Shown here in pieces: positions 35,328 through 44,084 of a stretch of DNA of 64,000 nt. Below the pieces are notes generated by a model that saw only the letters and a list, made by a program, of their open reading frames with translations, ran no database searches and was not told where the DNA came from. Within the stretch, counting starts at the first letter, position 1, and the number at the start of each line of letters is the position of its first letter. The translations under genes and the position numbers were made by a program. This stretch comes from Kribbella caucasensis. Its GTDB lineage: Bacteria > Actinomycetota > Actinomycetes > Propionibacteriales > Kribbellaceae. The DNA lies in contig NZ_SNWQ01000023.1 in NCBI RefSeq assembly GCF_004361855.1, forward strand, positions 40,409 through 104,408, in the 5' to 3' direction.

Positions 35328-35741
35328 ATGGCCGCCGCTGTGCATCATGTCGAGATCTGGGTCCCGGACCTCTCCCGAACGCTGACGAGCTGGGGCTGGG
35401 TCCTCGGCCGGCTCGGCTGGAAGGAGGCGGACAGCTGGCCCGGTGGCCAGATCTGGACCGCCCCGGACGGCAGTTACCTGGTCTTCGAGCAGAGCCCCGC
35501 GCTGTCCGCCACCGACCACGACCGGCTCAGGCCCGGGATGAACCATCTCGCCCTCAATGCGGCCAGCCGGGCCGAGGTCGACGCGATCGTTGCCGAGGCA
35601 GACTGCGCTGGCCGAGGTGGATGGCACGGCTGGACACTGATGTTCGCCGACCGGCACCCGTACGCCGGTGGCCCGCAGCACTACGCCGCGTTCCTGCACG
35701 ACGAGGACGGCTACGAGCTCGAGATCGTCGCCCCGGACTGA
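35328..35741 (+). CDS. VOC-superfamily (glyoxalase/bleomycin-resistance-like) protein
   Basis: A 137-residue protein with two beta-alpha-beta-beta-beta modules. The first begins VHHVEIWVPDLSRTLTSWGWVLGRLGW with the metal-ligand His, the second contains NHLALNAASRAEVDAIVAEA, and the C-terminus ends DGYELEIVAPD with the usual metal-ligand Glu. It is probably a small metalloenzyme or binding protein of unknown substrate. Confidence 0.88.
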   Translation: MAAAVHHVEIWVPDLSRTLTSWGWVLGRLGWKEADSWPGGQIWTAPDGSYLVFEQSPALSATDHDRLRPGMNHLALNAASRAEVDAIVAEADCAGRGGWHGWTLMFADRHPYAGGPQHYAAFLHDEDGYELEIVAPD

Positions 35742-35847
35742 CCGGTCGGAAGGTGAGACTTCTGGTGCCTGAAGTGACACATGGGGCTGCTGGTGTGACA
35801 TGGTTGACCCCAGGCATTAAGGGTCGCGGGGCGAAGGTGGAAGGACG

Positions 35848-38604
35848 GTGCTCGTGACGGAGCAGCCTGACGGGGGAAGTGTGCCCGGACCGGTTTCTCC
35901 GGAGGTGCTGGAAGCTCGGATCCGCGGTCTCCAGCACGCCCTCGGGCAGTTGCTCGAGAACGCCCGGTCGCTGACCAGGGGCGAACATCAACGAGCCGTG
36001 AAGTTGCATCGTGAGATGCAGGAGCAGACGGCCGCCGCCCGCCGCGAATCCCGCGGACTGGTCGAGGCCGCGACGGCGGAGGCCCTGGCCTCCGCCGAGC
36101 CCACGGCGCGTCTGCTGGCGGACAAGCTCGCGCCCGGTCTGGCCTCGATCCCGCCGAACGACGCACGTTGGCGCTCGAGGCAACTAGTCGGCGCCGGCGT
36201 CCCGTCGTACGTGCGGGTCGGCGAACTGGATGCCGGTACTCCGGTTGTGGCGCCGTTGTTGCGGACCAGCGGCTGGAAGGTGACGGCGGATCGCAGCGAA
36301 TCGGCGCGGCAACTCCTGCAGAGTGTGGCGTTGCGGTTGGTCGCGGCGGCGGAGCCCTTCCGGTTGCGGATCGACGCGTTCGATCCACGGCTGACCGGGA
36401 AGATGGGGCTGCTCGGGCACCTGACCACGAAGTACCCCCAATTGGTGCCCAGGGCAACACACACGGCCGAGCAACTGCATGCGGTTCTGACCGGCCTGGT
36501 GGACGTCTCGTCGTTGCGGGCCAGCCGGCAGGCGCAATTGGGTCACAAAAGGTTCGAGGAGCTGATCCGGGAGACCGGGCGGGCCACCGATCCGTACCGG
36601 CTGATCGTGCTGTTCGACTACCCGGCCGGCATCGACACTCTTGCCCAACGGGACCTGGTCCGGCTCGCGGCGACCGGAGCCGATCGGGGGATCTGCTTCC
36701 TGATCCACCACGATCCGTCGATGGCTTCGGAGACCGACGTGGACGCCCGTCAGCTGCTCGACCTGCTCACACCTGTTGCTATTGCCAACGAAAAAGTCGA
36801 AGTCGCGCAGTTGCCGAACGTACCGGCCAAACTGGATCCGCCGTTCGACGCGAATGTTGCCACCGGCATCTGTGATGTGGTCGCGGAGCTGGCCGAGATC
36901 GCGGTGCTGCCCACGATCGAGTTCGGCCGGACCCTCCCGGACCGCTCCACCTGGTGGCAGCCGGTCGTCGACGAGCTCAGCACGGTGATCGGGTACGACG
37001 ACCGCACGCCGGCTGTGATCCGGTTGCGCAGTGGCAACCCGGCGCTGCCGCACATCCTCGTCGGCGGTGCCGTCGGTCAAGGCAAGTCGAACCTGCTGCT
37101 GGTGATGATCCACGGACTCGCGGCCCGGTATTCCCCGGCGGACCTGGAGATGTACCTGCTCGACTTCAAGCACGGGGTCGAGTTCTCGGCGCTGGGTCCG
37201 AGTGCGGCGCGGGAGCACTGGCTGCCCCAGGTCCGGGTGCTCGGGGTGCACTCCGACCGCGCGTTCGGCCTCGCCATACTGCGGCACCTGTCGGACGAAC
37301 TCGCGCGGCGCAGCGAGATCTTCAAGTCGCACGGCAACGTCGCCGACATCGCCGAACTCCCGATCGGCCCCGACCGGCCGCCCCGGATCCTCGCCGTACT
37401 GGACGAGTTCCAGGTGCTGCTGGAGGACGACGACGACCTTGCCGACGAGGCGGCCAAGTTGCTGGAGCGGCTGGTCCGACTCGGGCGCGCGTACGGCGTT
37501 CACGTGGTGCTCGCGACCCAGACGATCGAGGGTGTCAAGCGGTTGTCGACGCGGCGCGACTCGATCTTCGGGCAGGTGCCTTACCGGATCGCGTTGAAGA
37601 CTACTCCGGCCGATGCGCAGGCGATCCTGCGGACCGGGAACACGGCCGCGGCCGAGTTGCAGTTCCGCGGCGAGGCGGTGCTGAACGCGAACTTCGGTTC
37701 GCCCGACGACAACCAGCACGTTCTGGTGAGCTTCGCGGAGAAGACCGTGCTGGACGATCTGCGCCGCGAGCTGTGGGAGAGATCCGGTACTACGCGGCCG
37801 CCGCGCGTGTTCCACCTGGCCGAACCGGCTCGCCTGACGGACACGGCGGCCGCGGTGAAACCGGAGCTCGGCCGGCCGTGGATGGGGCTGCCGATCGCGG
37901 TGACGGAGGAACCGGTCGCCGTTGAGGTCCGGCCCGAACCGGGGGCCGGAGTACTGGTGCTCGGTGATGGTCCGGCGGATGCCCTTGGAGTCCTCACCGG
38001 GCTCGCGGTGTCGGCCGCTGCGGCAGCCGTAGTACCGCCTCGGTTCGTGTTCATGGACGGAACCGACTCGTCGCCTGCGGTTGCCGAGGGCAAGGGGGCG
38101 CTGATCCAGGTGTTGCGGCAACTCGGTTGCGAAGTGGAGACGGTCGACAAGCACGAGGACTTCGCGCCGCGACTGTTCTCGCTGCGGGACTCGGTCCGGG
38201 ACGGACACGTGGGTGGGGACACGTATCTGCTCGGGTTCGGGTTCCACGGAGTACCGAAGATGCAGGCGCATGCTGACGGGTTCTTCGAGTCGCCGGCGAA
38301 CGCGCTGCAGGACATCGTGCGTGACGGGCCGGCGCAGGGGCTGGTCACGTTCGGCTGGTGGAACCGGTTGCACGTCTGCACCGAGCAGTTGGGGTACGGG
38401 CGGGCCAACGTGGCGACCCACTTGTTCCTGCGTCACCCGCAGGACGGTGTGCGTGCTGTCTGCGGACCGCTTGCGCGGTGGGCTTCCGAGCCGCACCGAG
38501 GGCTCCTGTGGGACGGGTTGCACCCGGAGGCGCAGGTCGTCGTACCGTTCGCGCCGCTGCATGCGGACGAGGTCGACAGGTGCCTGGAGTTGATGCGGCG
38601 ATGA
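35848..38604 (+). CDS. FtsK/SpoIIIE-type (EccC-like) ATPase
   Basis: A 918-residue protein. Residues ~15-90 form a charged coiled coil. Residues ~100-330 look like a RecA-type domain without a Walker A. The central ATPase is intact: Walker A VGGAVGQGKSNLL (residue ~405), YLLDFKHGVEFSALG, Walker B RILAVLDEFQVLL (~513) and VVLATQTIEG. Residues ~690-918 resemble a third, degenerate P-loop module (LVLGDGPADALGV, RFVFMDGTDSS). Three modules with one active site recall EccC of type VII secretion, but there are no membrane helices. The GTG at 35848 follows a GGAAGG site; GTG at 35854 is equally possible. The ATGA overlap ties it to the next gene. Confidence 0.85.
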   Translation: MLVTEQPDGGSVPGPVSPEVLEARIRGLQHALGQLLENARSLTRGEHQRAVKLHREMQEQTAAARRESRGLVEAATAEALASAEPTARLLADKLAPGLASIPPNDARWRSRQLVGAGVPSYVRVGELDAGTPVVAPLLRTSGWKVTADRSESARQLLQSVALRLVAAAEPFRLRIDAFDPRLTGKMGLLGHLTTKYPQLVPRATHTAEQLHAVLTGLVDVSSLRASRQAQLGHKRFEELIRETGRATDPYRLIVLFDYPAGIDTLAQRDLVRLAATGADRGICFLIHHDPSMASETDVDARQLLDLLTPVAIANEKVEVAQLPNVPAKLDPPFDANVATGICDVVAELAEIAVLPTIEFGRTLPDRSTWWQPVVDELSTVIGYDDRTPAVIRLRSGNPALPHILVGGAVGQGKSNLLLVMIHGLAARYSPADLEMYLLDFKHGVEFSALGPSAAREHWLPQVRVLGVHSDRAFGLAILRHLSDELARRSEIFKSHGNVADIAELPIGPDRPPRILAVLDEFQVLLEDDDDLADEAAKLLERLVRLGRAYGVHVVLATQTIEGVKRLSTRRDSIFGQVPYRIALKTTPADAQAILRTGNTAAAELQFRGEAVLNANFGSPDDNQHVLVSFAEKTVLDDLRRELWERSGTTRPPRVFHLAEPARLTDTAAAVKPELGRPWMGLPIAVTEEPVAVEVRPEPGAGVLVLGDGPADALGVLTGLAVSAAAAAVVPPRFVFMDGTDSSPAVAEGKGALIQVLRQLGCEVETVDKHEDFAPRLFSLRDSVRDGHVGGDTYLLGFGFHGVPKMQAHADGFFESPANALQDIVRDGPAQGLVTFGWWNRLHVCTEQLGYGRANVATHLFLRHPQDGVRAVCGPLARWASEPHRGLLWDGLHPEAQVVVPFAPLHADEVDRCLELMRR

Positions 38605-39296
38605 AGACCGAAGTGCAGGAGTGGGCGGAGTACACCAGGGCGCTGCGGCAGGTCGCGGGGGCCCGCGCGGACGCCCAGCAGGCACAGGACCGGATGACGG
38701 CGAACCGGTCCCAAGCGGAGGCGACCGCTGCTGCGGAAGCGGCTGCGATGGCCGAGCGCGGCCGCAAGCTGGAGGCCCGGCTCAACGGGCTTGCGGAGAA
38801 GGCGGCCGTGAGCCTGCAGCGGGCCGGGCTGCCGCCGGACGGAAAGCGGGCGAACGTCCCGTTGCCGCAGATCCGCGGGCTGACCGACATCGAGACCGCC
38901 GCGACCAAACTGACCAAGCAACTCGGTGACACCGTCGACCAGCTCGAGGAGGTCCGGGCAAGCACCCGGGCCGAGCAGGAGCGGCGGAAGCGCCGTACGA
39001 TCAGCGCCGCCCTGATGCTGTTCTCGTTCGTCATCGTCTGGGTGGTCACCGGGTCGTTCCTGTCCGGCGTCGAAGCCGCGGCGATCGGTGCGGTGACGAT
39101 GCTGGCCGCGTCACGCGTCCTGGGCCTGCCCCGGCTGCCCGGAGCGCGCTGGTGGGGCTGGGGTGGTGCGGTCGTGGTCGTCATCGCGATGGTGGCCGGA
39201 CTGCCGTGGTGGCTGGCGGTCATCGTGCCGGTGGTGGTGTCCGGGACGGCGATCGTGCTGCCGAAGAAGCGCGACAACCAAGGAAGAGGCAGTTGA
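38601..39296 (+). CDS. coiled-coil membrane protein of the FtsK-like locus
   Basis: A 231-residue protein. Residues 1-~135 are a long, Ala/Glu/Arg-rich coiled coil with a Gln-Leu-rich second half (LTKQLGDTVDQLEEVRAST). Residues ~140-225 hold three or four membrane helices (ISAALMLFSFVIVWVVTG, VEAAAIGAVTMLAASRV, VVVVIAMVAGLPWW, LAVIVPVVVSGTAIVL) and the protein ends in a short basic tail. It starts inside the ATPase stop codon (ATGA). It may anchor the soluble ATPase at the membrane. No named family was recognised. Confidence 0.8.
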   Translation: MKTEVQEWAEYTRALRQVAGARADAQQAQDRMTANRSQAEATAAAEAAAMAERGRKLEARLNGLAEKAAVSLQRAGLPPDGKRANVPLPQIRGLTDIETAATKLTKQLGDTVDQLEEVRASTRAEQERRKRRTISAALMLFSFVIVWVVTGSFLSGVEAAAIGAVTMLAASRVLGLPRLPGARWWGWGGAVVVVIAMVAGLPWWLAVIVPVVVSGTAIVLPKKRDNQGRGS

Positions 39297-39297
39297 A

Positions 39298-39558
39298 GTG
39301 TCCGACGTACAGCGGCTCAAGGAACAACTGCACCAGGTCTCGGCCGAGGCCAAGCAGGCGGCCGGCGGCCTGGTGGGGTTCAAACTCCGGTTCACCCAGC
39401 ACAGCGCCCTTGTGGAGAGCCTGATCGCCGGTACCGCGACCGGGGTGGACCGCGACATCACCGAGATCCTGGAAGCGGCCGGCAAGGCGGTCGAACAGGC
39501 CGCCGAGGCGCTGGAGATCGCCTCGGCCGGGTGCAAGAGCTACGCCGACCAGATCTGA
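39298..39558 (+). CDS. small helical protein, WXG100-sized, of the FtsK-like locus
   Basis: An 86-residue, mainly helical protein with a GTG start 1 nt after the membrane-protein stop and a GGAAGAGG site inside that gene. It has two long helices split by a turn (KLRFTQHSALVESLIAGTATG, then ITEILEAAGKAVEQAAEALEIASAGC). Its size and helix-turn-helix hairpin recall WXG100/ESX substrates, but there is no W-x-G. It could be a substrate, adaptor or scaffold for the ATPase. Confidence 0.7.
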   Translation: MSDVQRLKEQLHQVSAEAKQAAGGLVGFKLRFTQHSALVESLIAGTATGVDRDITEILEAAGKAVEQAAEALEIASAGCKSYADQI

Positions 39559-39561
39559 GCC

Positions 39562-40365
39562 ATGCCGTCGGACCTGCAGCGGGTGGCGCGCGGCCTGGTC
39601 GACTGTCTCGACGAGGTACCGCAGGTGGTCCTCCACCTGCAGCGCACCGCCGACCGCTGCCGGGAGAACGCCGCCCTGGCCATCGCCGCCTCCCAAGGCC
39701 GCGCGACGGTCGCCGCCCAGCAACTCGACGCGGCCGCGCGCGCTTGCGAGGCAGCCGCCCACTACCTGTCGATGGCCCCGCCCAAGGCCAAATCCTGGGC
39801 CGAACGCCTGATCGGCGACTCCCGTACGACGGACCGCCCGTCCGCCGACTCCGCCGACCGCAACAAGGCCACTCTCAAGGTGGGCGACGTAGCGGATCGC
39901 GATGCCCAGGGCCGTACCAAACGCCTCTCCGCACCCTTCAAGCCGTCGGAACCTGTCGAGGAGTCGTCAGAGCCGCCGCTCATCAAGGTCGCTCGCAAGG
40001 CCTTCGAAGAATTCCGCAAGCAGCAGGAGAAGGACGAGGAGTCCCGCGAACAGCCGGAGGAGCCGCTGGAGTTCGAGATCCTGGTCGAACACGACGGCAA
40101 GATCGCCCTCCTGGAACGCGACGAGGACGAAGAAAAAGACCGAGAACAACGCGAAGAACGTGCCCGCCAGCCCATCGAGATCACGGTCGACCTGGGTGAG
40201 TCCATCCAAGAACTCCTCAAGGCAATGGCCGAATCCGCCAAAGAGACCTGGAACCACGCCACCTTCCTCATCACCACAGACCGCATCACAGCCACCTTCG
40301 ACTACCCGGAGGAGCCCCCCGTCGTCGACATCGAACTCCCCGACCTGCCGCCAGTTTCTTGGTGA
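39562..40365 (+). CDS. helical and acidic protein of unknown function, last gene of the FtsK-like locus
   Basis: A 267-residue soluble protein that starts 3 nt after the previous gene. Residues 1-~95 are helical, with two Cys-containing helices (VVLHLQRTADRCRENAALAIAAS and QLDAAARACEAAAHYLSMAP). The middle is a charged linker with alternating Lys/Glu blocks (FEEFRKQQEKDEESREQPEE). The C-terminal ~70 residues look like a beta-rich domain (PIEITVDLGESIQELLKAM, TFLITTDRITATFDYPEEPPV). The family was not recognised. Its place in the operon suggests it is part of the same complex. Confidence 0.75.
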   Translation: MPSDLQRVARGLVDCLDEVPQVVLHLQRTADRCRENAALAIAASQGRATVAAQQLDAAARACEAAAHYLSMAPPKAKSWAERLIGDSRTTDRPSADSADRNKATLKVGDVADRDAQGRTKRLSAPFKPSEPVEESSEPPLIKVARKAFEEFRKQQEKDEESREQPEEPLEFEILVEHDGKIALLERDEDEEKDREQREERARQPIEITVDLGESIQELLKAMAESAKETWNHATFLITTDRITATFDYPEEPPVVDIELPDLPPVSW

Positions 40366-40397
40366 CGGACGGTTGGTCAGCTTGTCAAGGAGCGTTG

Positions 40398-40862
40398 ATG
40401 TCGGATAGCGATGAGATCTTTCTGGCCCTGGATGAGCCGTTGATTGCGGCCGCTCAGCGGGTGGCCGATGTGCTCGGGTTGGAGTACCTCGGGGTTATGC
40501 CGCGGACCGGCGAGCTGCAGTACAAGGTCCGGGCCAGGACGTTCGATGGGTGGATCGGCGTTTTCGTCGGCCCGAACAACTACGGTCCAGAACCGGATGA
40601 GGTTCAAGCCATGGACGGCTATCCGATCACCGTGGACGTCCAGAGCCGCAACAGGAAGGCGAATCAGGCGGACGAGACACGGCTGGCCTTCGAGGAACTG
40701 GTTGCCGCGCTGCCGGAGACCCCGGCTTTGCTGTCCCACAACATGGAGCTGCTGGTCGCCGCCTACCTGCCCGATGCGGGGACGCATCGCTTCGAACCAG
40801 GCATCACGCTCGACGACCCGGACCTCGAAACCTGGCGCCCGTGGGTGAGACCGACTTCGTGA
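40398..40862 (+). CDS. protein of unknown function
   Basis: A 154-residue soluble protein with an AAGGAG ribosome site 7 nt before its ATG. The N-terminal half has an alternating strand pattern (LGLEYLGVMPRTGELQYKVRARTFDGWIGVFVG) and the C-terminal half is helical (ETRLAFEELVAALPE, MELLVAAYLP). The small size, acidic character and separate ribosome site resemble immunity-type proteins, but there is no toxin beside it. No family was recognised. Confidence 0.65.
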   Translation: MSDSDEIFLALDEPLIAAAQRVADVLGLEYLGVMPRTGELQYKVRARTFDGWIGVFVGPNNYGPEPDEVQAMDGYPITVDVQSRNRKANQADETRLAFEELVAALPETPALLSHNMELLVAAYLPDAGTHRFEPGITLDDPDLETWRPWVRPTS

Positions 40863-41128
40863 TGCCCGGCGATCACCCGTGACGGACGTTCTGAGTCGGC
40901 CGCCGGTGCTCGTGCCGCCTGTGGCATGCCGCTGCGTACCGGGGCGGTTGGGAAAGAAATCCGGAAGTCGCGTCATGAAGGGTTGGGGCGTTCGTCACTT
41001 CTTTGAACCCATCCCCACAGCGAAGTGGAAGTGATCGAAGTGGAGTACAGCTTTTCGACGCCGCCGATGGGAACACCAGCGGGTGGCCGGTCCCGCCGTC
41101 AGGTTCGTCCTACTCGCCGGGTGCACTG

Positions 41129-41356
41129 ATGTCCGGCGATGAGGTGGGGCCGCAACGTCGCCGCGTACGAGTGTGGTTCGGGGACCACGTCGTCGCGGAC
41201 TACCGGGCGGCGGCCGATGTGGCCGACCGCTATGCAGCTGCCATGGAACGCCGGTTCGCTGGGTTGCGGGTGACCAACGAGCCGACCCCAGACCCCGATC
41301 CAGGCCCGGACCGTGTGCTGCCGGGTGAACGGCTCTGGGAGGTAGCCCCGAAATGA
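41129..41356 (+). CDS. small protein of unknown function (first of a conserved-looking pair)
   Basis: A 75-residue protein with a compact N-terminal half (RRVRVWFGDHVVADYRAAADVADRYAAAMERRFAG) and a Pro/Asp-rich tail ending LPGERLWEVAPK. There is no clear ribosome site. Its stop overlaps the start of the next gene (ATGA), so the two are coupled. I have seen similar pairs in other actinobacteria but know no function. Confidence 0.6.
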   Translation: MSGDEVGPQRRRVRVWFGDHVVADYRAAADVADRYAAAMERRFAGLRVTNEPTPDPDPGPDRVLPGERLWEVAPK

Positions 41357-41931
41357 CCGCGCGTCGCTTCCGGCTGATTCGCCATCATGACGTGTCCGGC
41401 GTGAGCGGTACCGGACCTGTTGCCGAGGGCGTCCAGTTCACCGACGGGGCCGTCGCGCTCCGCTGGTACGGCGACTACCCGACCACGACCGTGTGGGACA
41501 GCATCGACTCGGTGATCGCGATCCACGGTCACGCGGGCGCCACGGAGGTCGACTGGCTCGATCCCGAAGGGGGCCCGGATCCGGAGCTGCCGGTGCGCAG
41601 CGATCTGCCGCCCCGTCCGTGGCCGGACCTGCACTCCGCGCCCGAACCGGATCCGGCCGACCTGTACGGCGGACCCGATCCGCGTGGTGCACGTGCTCCG
41701 TACGATCCGGTTGATCCGTACGGCGGGGCCGACCGCCGCGGCGTACCGGGTCCAGGCGACGAACCAGGGCCGGGCACGCCTGATCGTCCCCAGTCGGATC
41801 CTCCTCAGATGAGCCGTACGCCGATCGGCCGCCCCCAGCTCGGTCGGTCGCAATCGGGCCGCACCGAATCGGGTTGGCCCCAACTGGGCTCAGCGACCAC
41901 GACCGGATCCGGCGCCGCGGACCTGGTCTGA
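41353..41931 (+). CDS. protein of unknown function with a disordered tail
   Basis: A 192-residue protein. Residues 1-~75 form a small folded domain (RRFRLIRHHDVSGVSGTGPV, VQFTDGAVALRWYGDYPTTTVWDSID, IHGHAGATEVDWLDP). The remaining ~115 residues are Pro/Asp/Arg/Ser-rich and probably disordered. The folded domain with RLIRHHDVSGVSGTG and WYGDYPTT is a pattern seen in streptomycete and related hypothetical proteins. It forms a coupled pair with the small gene upstream. Confidence 0.65.
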   Translation: MTARRFRLIRHHDVSGVSGTGPVAEGVQFTDGAVALRWYGDYPTTTVWDSIDSVIAIHGHAGATEVDWLDPEGGPDPELPVRSDLPPRPWPDLHSAPEPDPADLYGGPDPRGARAPYDPVDPYGGADRRGVPGPGDEPGPGTPDRPQSDPPQMSRTPIGRPQLGRSQSGRTESGWPQLGSATTTGSGAADLV

Positions 41932-41934
41932 CCT

Positions 41935-41978
41935 GAGCGGGCCGGGCGCCGAACTCCCTCCGGCGTCCCGGTCCGCTC
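41935..41978. terminator. long imperfect hairpin between convergent genes
   Basis: GAGCGGGCCGGGCGCCG pairs with the downstream segment ending GGTCCGCTC, with one G-U pair and one bulge around an 8-nt loop. It sits between two convergent stops (41931 and 41987). Confidence 0.6.
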
Positions 41979-41986
41979 GAACCCTG

Positions 41987-42301
41987 TCAGCTCTTGTACT
42001 CCTGGACCTGCATCAGGTCCAGGTTGTAGAACTTCACCGGTCCGTCGCACATCGCCGCCATCTTCTCGGCGAACTCGTTCGTCTCAGGCCGGTCGTTGTT
42101 CTCCATCGCCGCCTCGAACGACTCGAACTCGACGACGATGAAGTACCGCCCCGGGTCGTCCCGGTCCGCGCACACGATCACCCGGCCCGGAGCGGGACCG
42201 TCCTGCGAGGCCTCGCGGCTCTTCCGGAATTCGTCGCTGAGCTCGGCGATCTCGTCCGGCTTCGACGTCCGGTACTCGATGATCTGAACGAAACCAGCCA
42301 T
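41987..42301 (-). CDS. small dimeric alpha/beta-barrel (antibiotic-biosynthesis-monooxygenase-like) protein
   Basis: A 104-residue protein with the ferredoxin-like pattern of the dimeric alpha-beta barrel superfamily: strand FVQIIEYRTS, helix EIAELSDEFRKSRE, strand GRVIVCADRDDPGRYFIVVEFESFEAAMENN and a final helix/strand pair. The start has a GAGGGGGAGA site. Members include ABM-type monooxygenases and heme-binding proteins. No catalytic residue can be assigned. Confidence 0.75.
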   Translation of the reverse strand: MAGFVQIIEYRTSKPDEIAELSDEFRKSREASQDGPAPGRVIVCADRDDPGRYFIVVEFESFEAAMENNDRPETNEFAEKMAAMCDGPVKFYNLDLMQVQEYKS

Positions 42302-42420
42302 GTTCTCCCCCTCTGGTAGTGGTGCGTTCTGATCTCGACACTGCGCTCGTCGGGCGCGGTCCGCAAGAGGTTGCCGAGGGCGATGACTCGGTGCAGACAC
42401 CCCACACACCCGGCGTGCCC

Positions 42421-42490
42421 GGCCGAAGGCCCGCAGTACTCCGGCCGAAGGCCCGCAGTACTCCGGCCGAAGGCCCGCAGTACTCCGGCC
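42421..42490 (+). repeat. three tandem copies of a 22-bp unit
   Basis: The unit (GGCCGAAGG...GTACTCC) is repeated exactly at 42421-42442, 42443-42464 and 42465-42486, and GGCC of a fourth follows. It lies between the divergent monooxygenase-like and permease genes. Each copy carries GGCC and AGTACT palindromes. Confidence 0.85.
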
Positions 42491-42567
42491 GGCGGGCGAC
42501 CGCGAAACTGAGCAAGCTCTCATTTGCGGTTCACCAGGGTCTCATCGCGTGGTTCAACGCTGTTTAC

Positions 42568-44049
42568 ATGGCGGATACCGGCACGACGCTCCTGATGCAG
42601 CGGACAAGTGTGCAACCCGGTCGGCCCCGAGACGCCTTCCGAGCGACAAGGCTGCTCGCCGCCGTCGGTGTCCTGTCCGTTGTCGCAGTGGTGCTGCCCG
42701 GGCCGGATGCAGGTCTGCCGACGGAGGGGCGGCTCACGCTTGTGGTGTTCACGGCCGCAGTACTCGGCTGGGTGCTGGGCGGCTTGGACGACACCTTTGT
42801 GGGCCTGGTCGCCGTGGTCGCGCTGACCGTCGCCGGTGTGCTCGACCCGGCACAGGTGTTCGCGTCACTCGGCGGTGACATCGTCTGGTTGCTGATCGGC
42901 GCATTCGTCATGGCGGCAGGGCTCTCCGCGACCGGTCTGCCCGCGCGGATCGCAGTGGGGCTGGCTGCCAGGGCGCGTACCGTGCGTCAACTGGCTCACC
43001 TGTGTACAGCGGTAGTGGTGGGCAGTGCGCTGGTGGTGCCGTCCACTGCGGGGCGGGCGGCGTTGGCTATGCCGGTGTTTCTCGCCCTGGCGCGGGGGCT
43101 GGCGGGCCGTACCCGGGTGGTGCGGGCGTTGGCTGTGTTGTTCCCGACGGTGATCCTGCTGTCTGCGGTCGCCACGTTGACCGGTGCCGGCGCACACCTG
43201 ATCACCGACCAGTTGGTCACCGCGGCGACCGGAGACGGGATCGGGTACGGGCGATGGCTCCTGCTCGGACTGCCGTTCGCGGTGGTGTCCAGTCACGTTG
43301 CGGCCGAGGTGGTGCTGGCCGTGATGTGCCGCCGCACCGACCGGCGTACCGCGTTGTGCTTGGACCGGGCCGACGTTGCCGATGCGGCAGGGGTCACGGT
43401 CGACGGGGCAATGAGCTGGCCCCAGCGGCGGGCGTTGGTGATCACCGGTCTGGCAGTGGTCGGCTGGTGCACTAGTGGGCTGCACAGTGTGCCGACAGCG
43501 TTGGTCGCACTGATCGCTGGTTTGGCCATGTGCGCACCACGTGTCGGCACTGTGGAACTGAGCAAGGCGCTGGGTACGGTGCCGTGGCCGCTGCTGATGT
43601 TCATGGCGACCACCATGCTGCTCGGTACTGCGCTGAACAGCTCGGGTGCGGCCGGTTGGCTCGCCGGACTGCTCCCGGCCAACCCTGGTGGATCGCTGGT
43701 GTGGTTCCTGGCAGTGGTGGTGGGCGTCTCGGTAGCGGCGCACCTTGTCCTGCAATCCCGTTCCGCCCGGTCCGCAGTACTCGTGCCCGTGCTCATCCCG
43801 GCTGCTGTTGCCGCAGGCCTCAATCCGGCAGCCATCGCGTTCGCATCCACCGCTGCGGCCGGGTTCTGCCACACGCTGCCGGCCTCTGCCAAGCCGATGG
43901 CCGTGTTCGCGACCGTCGATGACGTACCCACCTTCGGCAAGGCGGATCTGGCCCGCCTGTCCGTCCTGCTGGCACCGCTGCTCGCAGTACTGGTGATCGC
44001 CTTCGCGCTCTGGGTATGGCCGCACCTCGGCCTACCCCTGCAGCACTGA
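42568..44049 (+). CDS. SLC13/DASS-type anion permease
   Basis: A 493-residue transporter with about twelve hydrophobic helices. Family features are the first helix after LTLVVFTAAVLGWVLGGLDD, the GGDIVWLLIGAFVMAAGLSATGL segment (SLC13 loop), a central repeat and the late motif FASTAAAGFCHTLPASAKPMAVFAT. SLC13 proteins carry dicarboxylates, sulfate or related anions, usually with sodium. The frame is open upstream; the ATG at 42568 begins transporter-like sequence but has no obvious ribosome site, and ATG at 42598 is possible. Glycerate kinase follows 35 nt downstream, so glycerate or another small hydroxyacid is a likely substrate (inference). Confidence 0.8.
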   Translation: MADTGTTLLMQRTSVQPGRPRDAFRATRLLAAVGVLSVVAVVLPGPDAGLPTEGRLTLVVFTAAVLGWVLGGLDDTFVGLVAVVALTVAGVLDPAQVFASLGGDIVWLLIGAFVMAAGLSATGLPARIAVGLAARARTVRQLAHLCTAVVVGSALVVPSTAGRAALAMPVFLALARGLAGRTRVVRALAVLFPTVILLSAVATLTGAGAHLITDQLVTAATGDGIGYGRWLLLGLPFAVVSSHVAAEVVLAVMCRRTDRRTALCLDRADVADAAGVTVDGAMSWPQRRALVITGLAVVGWCTSGLHSVPTALVALIAGLAMCAPRVGTVELSKALGTVPWPLLMFMATTMLLGTALNSSGAAGWLAGLLPANPGGSLVWFLAVVVGVSVAAHLVLQSRSARSAVLVPVLIPAAVAAGLNPAAIAFASTAAAGFCHTLPASAKPMAVFATVDDVPTFGKADLARLSVLLAPLLAVLVIAFALWVWPHLGLPLQH

Positions 44050-44084
44050 AAAGTCAACCGCCCCAACCAATGAAGGAGCCGGCC

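Noticed and set aside
36184..38685. 833-codon open frame on the minus strand
   Set aside because: Antisense to the FtsK-like ATPase gene, which has clear Walker motifs. The opposite frame shows no motif.
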